Origin: Symbiodinium natans
Taxonomy: Eukaryota; Sar; Dinophyceae; Suessiales; Symbiodiniaceae
DNA length: 64,000 bases
Direction of reading: 5' to 3'
Assembly: GCA_905221605.1 (NCBI GenBank)
Contig: CAJNDS010002596.1
Span: forward strand, 15,001 to 79,000
Shown piece after piece: positions 42,480 through 52,575 of this stretch (positions within the stretch are counted from its first letter, which is position 1; each line of letters opens with the position of its first letter). The translations under genes were made by a program, and so were the position numbers. The notes below the pieces were generated by a model. That model was not told the DNA's origin. It did not search any database and saw only the letters and a program-made list of their open reading frames with translations.

Positions 42480-42808
42480 AGGGTTTAGGGTTTAGGGTTT
42501 AGGGGGTTAGGGTTTAGGCTTGAGGAGATTTGTCGTCTGGGTATTTGTTTGAGGTTTGGGATTTAGGGTCTGGGGTTTTTGGTTTGGGGCCATAGGATTT
42601 GGGGCTTGGGGTTTAGGACCTCCAGTTTGGGGCTGAGGATTTGGGGGGGTTAGGAATTGGGGTTCAGGGCTTATGGGCCCAGCCATGTTCGTGTGTAGGG
42701 AGTGAAGTGCTGGGGTCTAGAGCGGTTTGGGGTTTAGGGGTGTACGGCATTCTGAAGGTGTGATTACCACGCAAGGTCTCACAAGTTTAGCGCTCACACA
42801 GCCTAACC

Positions 42809-42932
42809 CTAGGGGATAGGATTAGGGGGACCCTTGGGGATATAGACCCTCAGAATAAGGTCCCTTGTTAAGAGAGCCAGAAGATGGTTAAGAAGGGGTT
42901 CCCTTTTAAGGGTCCCCCTTATCCCACCTAGG
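42809..42932. mobile_element. MITE family F copy 3
   Basis: GGGGATAGGATTAGGGGGAC to GGTCCCCCTTATCCCACC. Almost the same as the copy at 28.1 kb. Confidence 0.8.
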
Positions 42933-43792
42933 AAACCCTGAACACGAAACACTGAACTAGAGCTCAGGGCGGTTGTAGGATCCCAAAACGCCAGGCTCCG
43001 TCCCCACCCCCTCTACACCCCCGAGGGTGGTGTTTACCGAGGCTCTAGCCCGCGCAAACCCTAAACCCTCAACTCAACACCCTAAGAACACCCTAATCAC
43101 CAACCTTCAAGCCCCTAAACCCTATGTAAGCCCTACTGAATCGCCACCTCCCACCCCTGAACCCCCATGAAACCTCCACCGAAGGCCACTTGGTCCCCCC
43201 GCAAGAGCCATGCACAGCACGGCCATGTCGAAACCTCCCACCTCGACAGGGCAGAGATCGCGGTGACTCGATAACCCTAACCCCTCAACCCTGCCTCCCA
43301 ACAAATTTAAAAACACCCGACTAAATAGGGTTTAGAATACGGGATTGCAAGAGCTTAGGGTGTCGGCTTCTGGATGAGGGTGGCCTAAAACTGTCCTTAA
43401 CAAATGCAAATACCTGGGGTCTAGGATATTCGGTTCTCGGATTTAGGGTGTGCTGAGTGCCATGGCACCAGGGCTTTTAGGTTGCTGAAGAATTCATATC
43501 TGAGCTGTCTCACAATGCTCTTCACGCACGAAGTCAGGTTGAGTTCCGAACAGTAATGTGGTTCGCAATTGTGCACGAAAAAACAACAAAACCCTACACC
43601 CTAACAACCCTAACCTCTGACAATCCTCTGAGCCCTAAACCCTGAAAACCCTAAACTCCAAAACCCGAAACCTTAAACCCATTACACACAACCTAACAAC
43701 CCTAACCCCTGAAAACCCTCTGAACCCTAAACCCTGAAAACCGTAAACCCCAAACATCCTAAACCTTGAACCCAAAACACACAACTACGAAT

Positions 43793-43906
43793 TGCTTAAG
43801 AACCCCCCCCCCCAAAAAAAAAAAACAAAAAAAAACAGACATATTCTTCCCTATAAGGGTGATATAGGGACTATTGTTTGTTGTTTTTGGGGGGCTCTTA
43901 AGCAAA
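43793..43906. mobile_element. Element with CnAn / TnGn ends
   Basis: TTGCTTAAGAACCCCCCC left and GGGGGGCTCTTAAGCAA right are inverted. Inside, the C-run passes straight into an A-rich run. Related TnGn pieces are at 31400-31440, 34627-34668, 46180-46290 and 49038-49058. The right end abuts a CCCTAAA tract. Confidence 0.6.
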
Positions 43907-43951
43907 CCCTAAACCCTAAACCCTAAACCCTAAACCCATAGACAACCAAAC

Positions 43952-44009
43952 CTTCGATGTTGGGACTCTCCGGGCTTCCGGCAAACGCGCTGATCAACGC
44001 GCGGCGGTC
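43952..44009 (-). CDS. Exon candidate (DRRALISAFAGSPESPNIE)
   Basis: Minus-strand acceptor GGTTTCCAG|GAC and donor ATCGAAG|GTTTGG bound 58 nt reading DRRALISAFAGSPESPNIE. An ATG lies just upstream in frame (MGFQ). Between CCCTAAA (left) and TTTAGGG (right) tracts. Not recognised. Confidence 0.38.
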
Positions 44010-45342
44010 CTGGAAACCCATCTCGCCCCCCTCCCTCCCTCCGCTTGGGGTGTGGGGTTAGGGGTTAGGGTTTAGGGTTTAGGGTTTAGGGCTTATAGGC
44101 TTAGGGCTTAGGGTTTAGGGTTTAGGGTTTAGGGTTTAGGGTTTAGGGTTTACGGCTTAAGGAGTATGAAGACTACTTAATTGGAGATACACATTTACTT
44201 ACAAGTAGGGGTATAAGAAGGGTTACTACCTCATTTAGGGTTTAGCGTTAGGCTTTATAAGGGTTTAGGGTACTTGCACTTGAGTGTGCAGGGATATAAG
44301 CACCGTCGCCATGGCTATGTATTTCGTCTATAACCAGGCTCGGGGTTATAACCCATTCCTCTAAGTACACATGGACCTCCATCCTTCGCGTTTCGAGTTG
44401 CGGGTTGTTCCCCAACACCAAACACACGCAGCTTTAAAGCTTAGGGCGTGTAGCGCATTAGAGTTTTAGGGCTTCAAGGTTTTCATGTTCAGTCCTGAAG
44501 ACTTACCAACCACCACTGAAATTCTAAGGTTCTAAGTATGGGCCCCTCATTTGGGCCCCATGCGCTCTAGGCCTTTTTTCAAGAAAACTGATGGGGGCTC
44601 AGACTTCGGATCCCTATCCTAAAAACACCGGGTAAGGGACCACAGTGGAGGGCCCGTGGCTCCACGCTTAGATGAAAACCGTCTGTCTGAGGGTAGCTTC
44701 ATGCGCCCTGAATATGGCCCCTACGTCCTTAAAAGACTTCTGTATGGGACCTTAATGCGTATAGGGTATATAAGAGGAATATACGGGGTAACCCTAAACC
44801 CTAAACCCTAAACCCCCAAGCCATGTAGCCTGAATCAAGGCTTCAAGCTTTTGATTTCTGGTGGCTTGGGAGGCACAGCAGTGCCTTTCCATCGGCCCCA
44901 ACCCTAAACGCACGTTGGTAAGATCTAGGGCCTAGGGAAGTAGGATTTAGGATTTAGGATTTAGGATTTAGGGTTTAGGGTTTAGGGTTTAGGGCTTAGG
45001 GATCTAGGGCCTAGGGGCCTGAGTAAGTAGAAGAGGGTTTTGTGGGCTAGTATAGGACAACTATACAGGGACCATAACAACTCCGCGCCCAAACGCCACA
45101 CGCCCTTCTTTTCGCTGCGCTGTCTGCAGGAACGCTGGAGAACCGGGGGATGGAGGGCCCATGTCTTCGAGGGTCTTGGACGACTCGAGGGTTGACCTGC
45201 AATCCCAAAGTCCTGCGAGGCAGGTTTCTTTACAGCCCAACCCGCTCTCCCCGACAACAAAACACATCAAAGTAACTTCAAACGCAGAAAGCCGGCAAGA
45301 AGACAACACCCTGCATCCCCAAAAGAGCCATGATCAGGTTGC

Positions 45343-45509
45343 TAAAGCCTAAAGCCTAAAGCCTAAAGCCTAAAGCCTAAACCCTAAAGCCTAAACCTAG
45401 ACCCTAAACCCTAAACCCTAAACCCTGAACCCTAAACCCTAAACCCTAAACCCTAAACCCTGAACCCTAAACCCTAAACCCTAAACCCTAAACCCTAAAC
45501 CCTAAACCC
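45343..45509. repeat. GCCTAAA then CCCTAAA array
   Basis: Five GCCTAAA units lead into about sixteen CCCTAAA/CCCTGAA units. Confidence 0.95.
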
Positions 45510-45768
45510 GCCTATAATCCCTGGACTCGACACTCCAAGTTCAGCCGACTGACGAGCTCTCAACAAGGAATTGTGGGCTTAGGCTTTAGGGCTCAAGCCC
45601 TAACCCCTAAACCCTAAACCCTAACCCTAAACCCTAAACCCTAAACCCTAAACCCTAAACGTAAGCGTTTAGATGGTCTCAGGGACCCCCAGCTGTGCCC
45701 TCCGCACTCAGCCACGGCAGAGGCTCCAGAAACAGCTTCGCTTGATCGCTTGCCTTTGAGCGATCTAG

Positions 45769-45986
45769 CTTGGGATGTAACCCCGCTATCCTAACAGTCC
45801 TTAGTAGGGATTCTAATTCATGGTTGGGATGGTATTAAAAGAAAGCAAGTTTCTATTCCCATATTGAGCTTAAGTACCCTAAAAAATGAACAAATGTTAC
45901 CCCACTATGACAAAGGATTATACTAGGGGGTACTAGAATCCCTATGGCAAGGACTCTTAGCATAAGGGGGAACATCCCAACCTAAG
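45769..45986. mobile_element. MITE family M, long version
   Basis: CTTGGGATGTAACCCC left, GGGGGAACATCCCAACCTAA right. It contains TTCATGGTTGGGAT and TTGAGCTTAAGTACCCT, shared with the long copy at 55951-56193, which suggests one element nested in another before both were copied. Confidence 0.7.
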
Positions 45987-45995
45987 CCTCAACCC

Positions 45996-46066
45996 TAAAC
46001 CCTAAACCCTAAACCCTAAACCCTAAACCCTAAACCCTAAACCCTAAACCCTAAACCCTAAACCCT
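45996..46066. repeat. (CCCTAAA)10 array
   Basis: Ten units right after MITE family M. Confidence 0.97.
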
Positions 46067-46068
46067 CT

Positions 46069-46119
46069 TCAGCCCTCTTCTGGCCGTAGGCCGTGCTTGT
46101 CCCGGAACCAGGCCTGCTC
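46069..46119 (-). CDS. Candidate C-terminal exon, 17 codons
   Basis: Minus-strand acceptor GAGGTCTCAG|GAG starts the phase-0 frame EQAWFRDKHGLRPEEG and TGA at 46069-46071. The frame is open further upstream (MDPTPRSQ). Charged and GC-rich at third positions. Not recognised; it lies downstream of PCYT2 on the same strand. Confidence 0.38.
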   Translation of the reverse strand, partial: EQAWFRDKHGLRPEEG

Positions 46120-46499
46120 CTGAGACCTCGGCGTCGGGTCCATGTCTAAGCCCTTAAACTACCATTTGGCTAGGAATCCCCTCCAAAAAAAAAACAAAAA
46201 AAAACAAACAGGGCATATTGGCATATAGGGGTATTATATATATATGTATACACACATACACATATACACATTTTTGTTGGGGGGGGGGATCGTAAGCAAA
46301 ACATAGTAGCAAACCCTATGGAGTATTGTAGGGGCCAGGATCGTAGCAGGGACTGAGGGGAAATGCGCAACTTAGGGTCGTGGGGTTGAAAATCTAAACC
46401 TGCAGGATCGTTGAGAGCTTTTGTGGTTCTGAGTAGGGGATGAGGAAATGTCGGGTCCCCAAATAGAACAATGCCTTCAAGGGTCGGCTAGGGCTTTAG

Positions 46500-46605
46500 A
46501 AACTCGACCCAAGAGTAGCCGAGCAACAAAAAGGGTGCCCATTTTGGTTTCAAGGGGCAACCTAACCCTAAAAGAAGAGGGAAAAAGGGCCGAATTGCTC
46601 TGGAT
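46500..46605. mobile_element. MITE family P copy
   Basis: GACCCAAGAGTAGCCGAGCA left; AAAAAGGGCCGAATTGCTC right. The middle matches 20493-20606. Confidence 0.45.
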
Positions 46606-46661
46606 CTTCGTAGACTAAGCCCTATAAATCCTCAAGCTCATGGTCCCAAGATCTTCCTCAG

Positions 46662-46786
46662 AACTCAACCTACGCCTTTGCCGGGAGGCGCTTTCTGCTG
46701 CTGTCTTTGCGATGCTTCTGGACCGCGTGCCTGCTGGAGACGTGGAGTGTCTGGAGCTCACCCCATTCAGCTTTATCATAAATTAA
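46662..46786 (+). CDS. Candidate C-terminal exon, 41 codons
   Basis: Plus-strand acceptor ATCTTCCTCAG|AA opens LNLRLCREALSAAVFAMLLD, then RVPAGDVECLELTPFSFIIN and TAA at 46784-46786. Composition and codon use are natural. Strand conflicts with the minus genes around it. Not recognised. Confidence 0.35.
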
Positions 46787-46833
46787 AATGAACGCACTAA
46801 AACCATACCCCCCTTGCAAAACAACACTATGTA

Positions 46834-46945
46834 CATATACATATACATATACATATACATAAACATATACATGTACATGTACATGTACATGTACATGTAC
46901 ATATACATGTACATATACATGTACATGTACATATACATATACACA
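46834..46945. repeat. (CATATA/CATGTA)n hexamer microsatellite
   Basis: About nineteen hexamers, followed by (AAAT)n and (TA)n up to 46990. The 100- and 70-codon ORFs are repeat translations. Confidence 0.95.
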
Positions 46946-47131
46946 CATAAATAAATAAATAAATAAATACATATATATATATACATATCCCTCAACCCTG
47001 AAACATTGCCCCTAAACCCTGAAACATTGCCTTAGCAGCCACGTCCCGGGACGCGCATCCCAGAACACACCGAGTCCTAGCTGCCTCAGCAGTCAACTCA
47101 GGTGTGCAGAACCGTGCTGTGGAATGTTATC

Positions 47132-47240
47132 CTACCTCTGGAGTAGACCCAGAAAAAAAGTATATACTTTTTAGGTATAAGTAGCTCTAATGGGAACCCA
47201 AAACCAAAAAAGTATTAAAGTATAGTACTCCAAAGCCCAG
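47132..47240. mobile_element. MITE family A copy 5
   Basis: CTCTGGAGTAGACCCAG to AGTACTCCAAAGCCCAG. Confidence 0.8.
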
Positions 47241-47252
47241 TTATAGGGTTCT

Positions 47253-47366
47253 TCATGGAGAGGGGTTCCCAACGTTCCTCAACACTCCCCACTACTCCCT
47301 AGGGCTCCCTCAGCTTCCCTGAATTTGCCTAGGTACCTACCCCCCCATGAAGCCCCCTCCCTTAAG
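47253..47366. mobile_element. Dispersed element family Z, copy 2
   Basis: Reverse orientation of 35238-35360: CACTCCCCACTACTCCCTAG and GCCTAGGTACCTACCCC. Confidence 0.6.
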
Positions 47367-47982
47367 AACCCTAAACCCTAACCCTAAACCATAAACCCTA
47401 AAGCCTAGACCCTAGACCCTAGACCCTAAACCCTAAACCCTAAACCCTAAACCCTAAACCCTAAACCCCAACCCCCCGCCCCTTAAGAACCCTATAAGAA
47501 TGACTCTGCAGGCTGCTCGAGATGAATCACAGCACTTGGGACACATGCTCAGTTCGGGACGGTCCAAAACCGGAAAAAAAAAAATAAAGCCCTGCAACCC
47601 TGAAACCCTAAACCCGTCCAGGGTTTAGGGTTTAGGGCTTAGGGTTTCGGGCTTACGCTCAGGGTTAAGGGTTTGGGGTCTAGGGCTTAGCCCCTAAAAA
47701 GCCCCAAAACCCTCCACTCGGCGACGTTTTCCACATCGCGGCCTTCAAGCGCTCCGAGATCGATGCAAGCGACAAGGTCTCCTCTGCGAGCGCAAGGCTC
47801 CAGAGTCCAAGGTTTAGGGTGTTTAGGCTTTAAAGTTTGGGTTTTGGGTTAGTTTAGGGGTTTTAGGGTTTAGATTTGGGGTTTAGGACTCGGGTGTTGG
47901 CTTGCTTTTTGTTTTTTTGAAGCGTTTCGGGTTTTCGGGTGTAGGGCTTGGGCTTGAGGGTCTCGGGTTTACCCAAATCTCT

Positions 47983-48083
47983 ACTGAACTAGGAACCCTA
48001 GCAAAAATTATATGCTTTGCTGTGGCTTAGGAATTCTAGTACCCAAAAACTACAAAACATTTTCAAGTATCCCTAGGAAATAG
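47983..48083. mobile_element. Dispersed element family N, undisturbed copy
   Basis: AACTAGGAACCCTAGCAAAA, GGCTTAGGAATTCTAGTACC and AGTATCCCTAGGAAATAG. It serves as reference for the interrupted copy at 50960-51071. Confidence 0.6.
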
Positions 48084-48460
48084 ACAAACCGAGTCTTGTG
48101 AGTAAGCTGTTTGTAAGTTTACGATGGTTAGTGACTTTCAGGAACCAGAGTAGTATGATTTACGATCATTTTCACAGCTCGTTTAACATGGGAGTCAGAG
48201 CATTGGTACTTTGATGGGGCATGAGGGCAACATAGAGGCCCATGATAGTTTAGGGTTCAGGGTTCAGGGTTTAGGGTGTAGGGTGTAGGGTTTAAGGATG
48301 TGGGGTAGGTTTGTTTACTTCAGTCAGAGTGGGCGGCTCTTTTGGTTCATATGCGAGTTTGCTCAACACCAAGACCTGTCCACGGCAAATGGTCGGTTGC
48401 ACCAGAATTCTTGGTGACAAAGTTGGGGGGTGTAGGCGACATACACACTGTCCTAGAAAT

Positions 48461-48559
48461 GGGGATTTACGATAATAAGGGACCCCTGATATAATAGTAG
48501 GATCCCCTTATAATCAGGACCTTAATAGGGTATCCCCTGATTACGGAAACCCCCCCAAA
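48461..48559. mobile_element. Element family V, undisturbed copy
   Basis: GGGGATTTACGATAATAAGG to GGAAACCCCCCCAAAT. Reference for 37413-37560. Confidence 0.65.
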
Positions 48560-48710
48560 TCTTGGTTTAGGGTTTTCTGGGCTAAGTCAGACAAGGCGTA
48601 GAGGCGTCCTCGCTGTGGAGCTCCACATGCATGCCCAAACTTTTCCTCGGCCAACCATGCTTCTTGGGTTTAGGGTTTAGGGGTTTAGGGTTCAGGGTTT
48701 AGGCTTCAGG

Positions 48711-48818
48711 TTTTAGGGTTTAGGGTTTTAGGGTTTTAGGGTTTTAGGGTTTTAGGGTTTTAGGGTTTTAGGGTTTTAGGGTTTTAGGGTTTTAGGGTTT
48801 AGGGTTCAGGGTTTAGGG
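48711..48818. repeat. (TTTTAGGG)10 octamer array
   Basis: About ten TTTTAGGG units between short TTTAGGG/TTCAGGG flanks. Confidence 0.95.
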
Positions 48819-48828
48819 CACCCTAAAG

Positions 48829-48924
48829 CCTAATTCGGCTCTCAGCTTCCCAAGGTTTCCGGGCTTCTGCTGGGGGCAAGCGAACACATGCATGTGAAGC
48901 TTGTCCGTCTCAGCAACAGAGCTC
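48829..48924 (-). CDS. Exon candidate downstream of PCYT2
   Basis: Minus-strand acceptor CGTTTCAAG|G opens SSVAETDKLHMHVFACPQQK then PGNLGKLRAEL. Its phase would fit a PCYT2 exon ending after two bases of a codon, and LGKL could correspond to the region after AVP in that enzyme, but I see no decisive match. Another minus island at 48585-48662 reads AEEKFGHACGAPQRGRLYAL. Confidence 0.3.
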
Positions 48925-49116
48925 CTTGAAACGGATTAGGGTTTAGGGTTCTGGGTTTAGGGCTACATATCCCTGGCCCTAGAGCCACTCCAGCCTGCAA
49001 ATTTTCAACCTTCACCTCTACAGCGTTTTGGGGTTGAGGTTTTTTTTTTGGGGGGGGGTGTGGGACTCCTGTGGGGTCCCCTTAAAAGGCTCAACGGCCA
49101 TCAAAGAAAGAGCGTC

Positions 49117-49192
49117 GGGACTGCATGAGGATCCTCCAGCTCCTGCCTCTGTGCAGTGTCGCAGATGGTGCCTCGCACCACAACCGACACTC
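49117..49192 (-). CDS. PCYT2: PCYT2 exon: end of second cytidylyltransferase domain
   Basis: Minus-strand acceptor CAGCCAAG|GA opens a frame reading VSVVVRGTICDTAQRQELED then PHAVP. This corresponds to the IS-VVHGTVAE...EEDNPYAVP stretch that follows the substrate-binding part of plant and animal enzymes; the usual HG is RG here. With the preceding exon ending CTGC, the codon CGA is restored and the spacing from SVTREM to GT equals that in known enzymes. The 3' border is uncertain (CCC|GACG is one possibility). The longer ORF in another frame is a shadow. Confidence 0.72.
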
Positions 49193-49209
49193 CTTGGCTG
49201 GCCCATAGT

Positions 49210-49372
49210 ACGGAATGAGGGAGGTACCCTTAGTAGAATCCCTAAAAGGGTACACCCTACAGAATCCCTTAAAGGGTATATATATATATATAGAATCCCT
49301 AAACGGGTACACCCTATAAAATCCCTTTAAAGGCTATATATGTAGGGCCCTAATTCCCTCATTCCCTGCCAA
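49210..49372. mobile_element. MITE family Q, long copy
   Basis: GGAATGAGGGAGGTACCC left, CTAATTCCCTCATTCCCT right. The inside has AGAATCCCTAAAAGGGTACACCCTA repeated in three variants with a (TA)n run. Confidence 0.55.
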
Positions 49373-49792
49373 TTAACCAGGGGGTTGGCTAGGAACTTCC
49401 GAAAAGCGTGAAGGGCGCAGGGTCATGTAGCCCATCACCCCTAGACTCCCCCGAGTACCCTTCAAGAGGCTTATGGTTTAGAGTTCAGAGTTCAGGGTTT
49501 AGGGCTAAACATCCCTAGCGCCGTTTTGCTTCCGAGGGAGCACTGTTCGGAGAAGTTGGCAGAGAAAAGACCCCCAATTTTTCCCCCGCCGTGGAGGCCG
49601 TGACACCCTCGACCAGATGCACCGAAAGCCATACATCCATACGACGAAGTGAAATGCGAGGTTCAGGGTTTCGGGTTTAGGCATTTCCTGCACCCTTAAC
49701 CCGAAATCCTAAGCCCTAAATTCTAGGAAGTCTCCAAACCCTAAACCCTAAACCCTAAACCCTAACACCCCATGCCGTTGCAGCCAGGCTTC

Positions 49793-49871
49793 GCAGGGTT
49801 GCGATCATCTCACGGGTTACACTCCACGGGGCATCCAGCAGCACGTCGTCAACGTAGCGGCACCCAAGGAC
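49793..49871 (-). CDS. PCYT2: PCYT2 exon: RYVDDV core of second catalytic domain
   Basis: Minus-strand acceptor TTAACCGAG|GTC starts VLGCRYVDDVLLDAPWSVTR followed by EMIATL. This is the VLACRYVDEV..GAPW.VT signature of ethanolamine-phosphate cytidylyltransferase, which makes CDP-ethanolamine from phosphoethanolamine and CTP in phosphatidylethanolamine synthesis. The exon appears to end CTGC|GAAGCC, a GA donor; this border restores exact spacing to the next exon. A TTTAGGG tract lies upstream and a CCCTAAA tract downstream on the plus strand. Confidence 0.88.
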
Positions 49872-50165
49872 CTCGGTTAAGGGTTTAGGGTTTAGGGTTC
49901 AGGGTTTAGGCCGAAGGGTTTTGGGTTTAGGGTCTAACTTTAAGGCTTGCTGGGGTTTGATTTTTGGGGCTTCAAATTGGGTCGCATTCAGGACGCGTGC
50001 TTCGGGCTGGTAGCCTGAAATTCTGGGCCCAAGACCCTTGCAGTAAGAAACGTACCTCAGACTACAGCAAGGCTCCTCTCCTGACATTTCTAAGGAGCAT
50101 GATCCTCGACGAAAGCCTACGTGAGGTTCACGTGTACTCTTTAAGTGGGGCTACATGTGTCATAA

Positions 50166-50246
50166 GGTAAGGTTTGTAACCATAGTTGCCCTACGTATGA
50201 CCCTGCTTCTATACCCTTCTTATGGTAGTACCCATGAACCTCCAAG
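50166..50246. mobile_element. MITE family L fragment, undisturbed right half
   Basis: GTAACCATAGTTGCCCTACG to AGTACCCATGAACCTCCAAG. Reference for the interrupted copy at 52444-52557. Confidence 0.6.
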
Positions 50247-50959
50247 AAAAGCCCAAAATCTAAACCTAGGATCTCAGGATTCCTACTCAGGATCGATGGT
50301 TAGGGATGTCTTCGGCGGAAAGGCATTCCCAAAACAAACACCTAATACCAAACCCTGATCCCTGCGTCGAATGCCAGAGGTGTCGACACAGTATTCCCTT
50401 GTGGCCCCTATAGAATTGTTCAATACTAACCCCCCCCCCCCCTATTCCAATTATTCTAGGCCCCTATATTGCTTACTCGGTTCTCGTCAAGGGGGAGTCT
50501 TGGCCCTTTCGGGCTTTCGGCTTCCTCTTGAGCCGAGGTTTCAACAGTGTTTAGTCTTTGGGTTTCGGGTTTAAGGTTTAGGATCCCATGTTCTACTAGT
50601 AGCTTTTTCAGGGAAACTATTACCCCCCCCCCCCCCCCCCCCCCCAATTGAAGAATCCCACAAGAATGAAAAACATAGAAGGGCTGTCATCTTCTTTTTT
50701 CGACGACAAGGCAAATAATAACAACACGTCACCCTGGAACCTTAAACCTAGGCCCTGAACCCTAAAGCCTAAGCCTTGAACCCTCATTCTTACGCCCTGA
50801 ACCCTAAACCCTAAACCATATGCACTGAACCCGAATCCCTGTGCCGATTGTTCGGAATCGCAGTCGGGTTAGTGCCCGATGGTTCGGATTTGCATTGAGG
50901 TTGAGATATTGACGACTAAGAGAGGGTTTAGGACAAGACTACCCATCCAATGCCACTAT

Positions 50960-51071
50960 CCTGAACTTGGAGCCCTAGCAAACTATTTTTAGCTGCTTCT
51001 CAGGAATTAACCCTAAACCCTAAACCCTCTTGTAGTACCCCCTCAAGAAATCCCAAGCATCCCTGAGGTCA
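50960..51071. mobile_element. Dispersed element family N copy with telomere-type insert
   Basis: Matches 47983-48083 on both sides, but TAACCCTAAACCCTAAACCC is inserted at 51008-51030 between CAGGAAT and TAGTACCC. Confidence 0.6.
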
Positions 51072-51139
51072 AGCTTGGGTCGGAGGAAGGCTTAGGGCTG
51101 AGCTTTGAGGGTCCTTAGTGAGGTTTGGAGACTCCGGGT

Positions 51140-51238
51140 TGATAGCCCTAAACCCTAAACCCTAAACCCTAAACCCTAAACCCTAAACCCTACACCCTAC
51201 ACCCTAAACCCTAAACCCTAAACCCTAAACCCTAAACC
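51140..51238. repeat. CCCTAAA array downstream of PCYT2 exon 51276-51338
   Basis: About fourteen units with two TACACCC variants; TTTAGGG when read with the gene. Confidence 0.97.
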
Positions 51239-51275
51239 AAACATGTAGGGAAAGCAAGAACCCTGAGAAGCGGGC

Positions 51276-51338
51276 GCTGAGCACTCGCTCTTGCATGTTC
51301 ATGATGGGGTAGTTGGAGCCACGGTGTTGGTTCACCAC
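51276..51338 (-). CDS. PCYT2: PCYT2 exon: NYPIMNMQER motif
   Basis: Minus-strand acceptor GCCTTCCAAG|GTG and GC donor CTCAGC|GCCCGC bound 63 nt (21 codons, phase 0): VVNQHRGSNYPIMNMQERVL then S. Mammalian PCYT2 has a V-N-x-x-KGKNYPIMNLHERTLS stretch at this place. Joined to the next exon it gives ERVLS-VLGCRYVDDV, matching the family without gap or extra residue, which fixes the unusual GC donor. The ORF reading past the donor diverges from the family at once. Confidence 0.88.
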
Positions 51339-51961
51339 CTTGGAAGGCAAGTTCAGGGTTTGGGGTCCTTTAGGGTTTGGTGTTTCGAGTTTGGGGCTTG
51401 GGCTTTGGGGTTGCTTCGGGCTTTGGGGTGAAGGGTTCAATTAGGGTTTTAGGGATTAACTAGGGTCTAATTATTGTTGAATTTAAGGGTTTAGGGTTCA
51501 GAGTTTGGGGGTTCTTTAGGGTTTGGGGACGTGGGCTTTGGAATGAAGGCTTAGGGACATTGAGCTGCCCCCCCACCCCCGGTGGGCTTAGAATACGTGC
51601 TGCAAGCCCAAAACCCTGTTCGGGTGCACATCAGGGGCAATTTTTATTCAGGGGCCACTTTCATTCGGATGGGGGGGGGGGGGGGGGGTTTAGGGTTTAG
51701 GGTTTAGGTTTTAGGGTTTAGGGTTTAGGGTTTAGGGTTTAGGGCTTAGGGGGGAGGTGGCCCTGGCGCCCATCTTTTCGACTTCGCTTGCCAGACAAAG
51801 AGCTCTGGTGAGGCTGCCATGGTGCCGCTTGTTGCCACTCTTAGGGTTGACCGGAGGACCTAGGGTTTAGGGTTTAGGGTTGAGGGTTTAGGGTTCAGGG
51901 TTTAGGGTTTAGCAGCCGATCTAGGGGTTAGGGCGTAGGCTTTAGGAGCCGCTTCTTGCAG

Positions 51962-52068
51962 CTATGATTCGCTACCCACCTGAGACCTATCCTGCACAAA
52001 AGGCCAGTAACATACTGAAAGTTCCCTTTTGGGATCTGGACAAACAACCCACACTTCATAATTGCTAA
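51962..52068 (+). CDS. Candidate C-terminal exon, 35 codons from an ATG
   Basis: Plus-strand acceptor CCGCTTCTTGCAG|CT, then MIRYPPETYPAQKASNILKV, PFWDLDKQPTLHNC and TAA at 52066-52068. Good acceptor and natural composition. It lies in the 8.7-kb intron of PCYT2 on the opposite strand. Not recognised. Confidence 0.38.
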
Positions 52069-52133
52069 AGAGGCTGTGAAGATTATGGGGTTAATATCGA
52101 CAACTTCCTGATGCTTGACATTGAGGTTTACAG

Positions 52134-52193
52134 CCCTAAACCCTAAACCCTAAACCCTAAACCCTAAACCCTAAACCCTAAACCCTAAACCCT
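52134..52193. repeat. (CCCTAAA)8 array
   Basis: Eight perfect units. Confidence 0.97.
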
Positions 52194-52231
52194 GAGGCCA
52201 GGTTCAGGTGCACGGGACAGCTACTGTAAAG

Positions 52232-52416
52232 CCAACGTCCGTAGCAAGAAGCGCGCACCGATCAACGCATCGCGCGCGTGCAGCAGCTGCACAGAGATTG
52301 GAGCGCCTGGAATGTTGGCAATCAGTAGTTTCATTGCCAAACGACGGCGCGGCCTGGCGAACCCCTCGATTCGACGGATTCTGCTACATGAGTCCGACGC
52401 GACGAATAGACCTTAA
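52232..52416 (+). CDS. Candidate C-terminal exon, about 61 codons
   Basis: Plus-strand acceptor CTACTGTAAAG|CC opens NVRSKKRAPINASRACSSCT and continues to LANPSIRRILLHESDATNRP with TAA at 52414-52416. A second plus frame of 80 codons overlaps it. The basic composition is plausible, but the choice between frames is not settled. Confidence 0.35.
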
Positions 52417-52443
52417 CAACCCTAAAGCTCCTCGGCAATTAAG

Positions 52444-52557
52444 GTTGTAGCCATAGTTACCCCACGTAGAAACCCACTGAGAAGTACCCATACCCCAAAC
52501 CCTAAACCCTAAACCCCAAACCCTAAACCCTAAACCCTAAACCCTAACCTCCAAGTA
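52444..52557. mobile_element. MITE family L copy split by a telomere-type tract inside its end
   Basis: GTAGCCATAGTTACCCCACG matches 50166 onward. The end reads AAGTACCCAT, then about 54 bp of CCCAAACCCTAAACCC, then AACCTCCAAGT. Undisturbed copies read straight through AAGTACCCATGAACCTCCAA. Confidence 0.75.
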
Positions 52558-52575
52558 TATAGGGTGTTGTTCCAG

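Noticed and set aside
46670-46995. 100- and 70-codon minus ORFs rich in Val-Tyr-Met
   Set aside because: Translation of the CATATA/CATGTA microsatellite.
48151-48245. Possible last PCYT2 exon (MGLYVALMPHQSTNALTPML)
   Set aside because: The start resembles the MGIF segment of plant enzymes, but no AG acceptor lies upstream in reach and the rest does not match.
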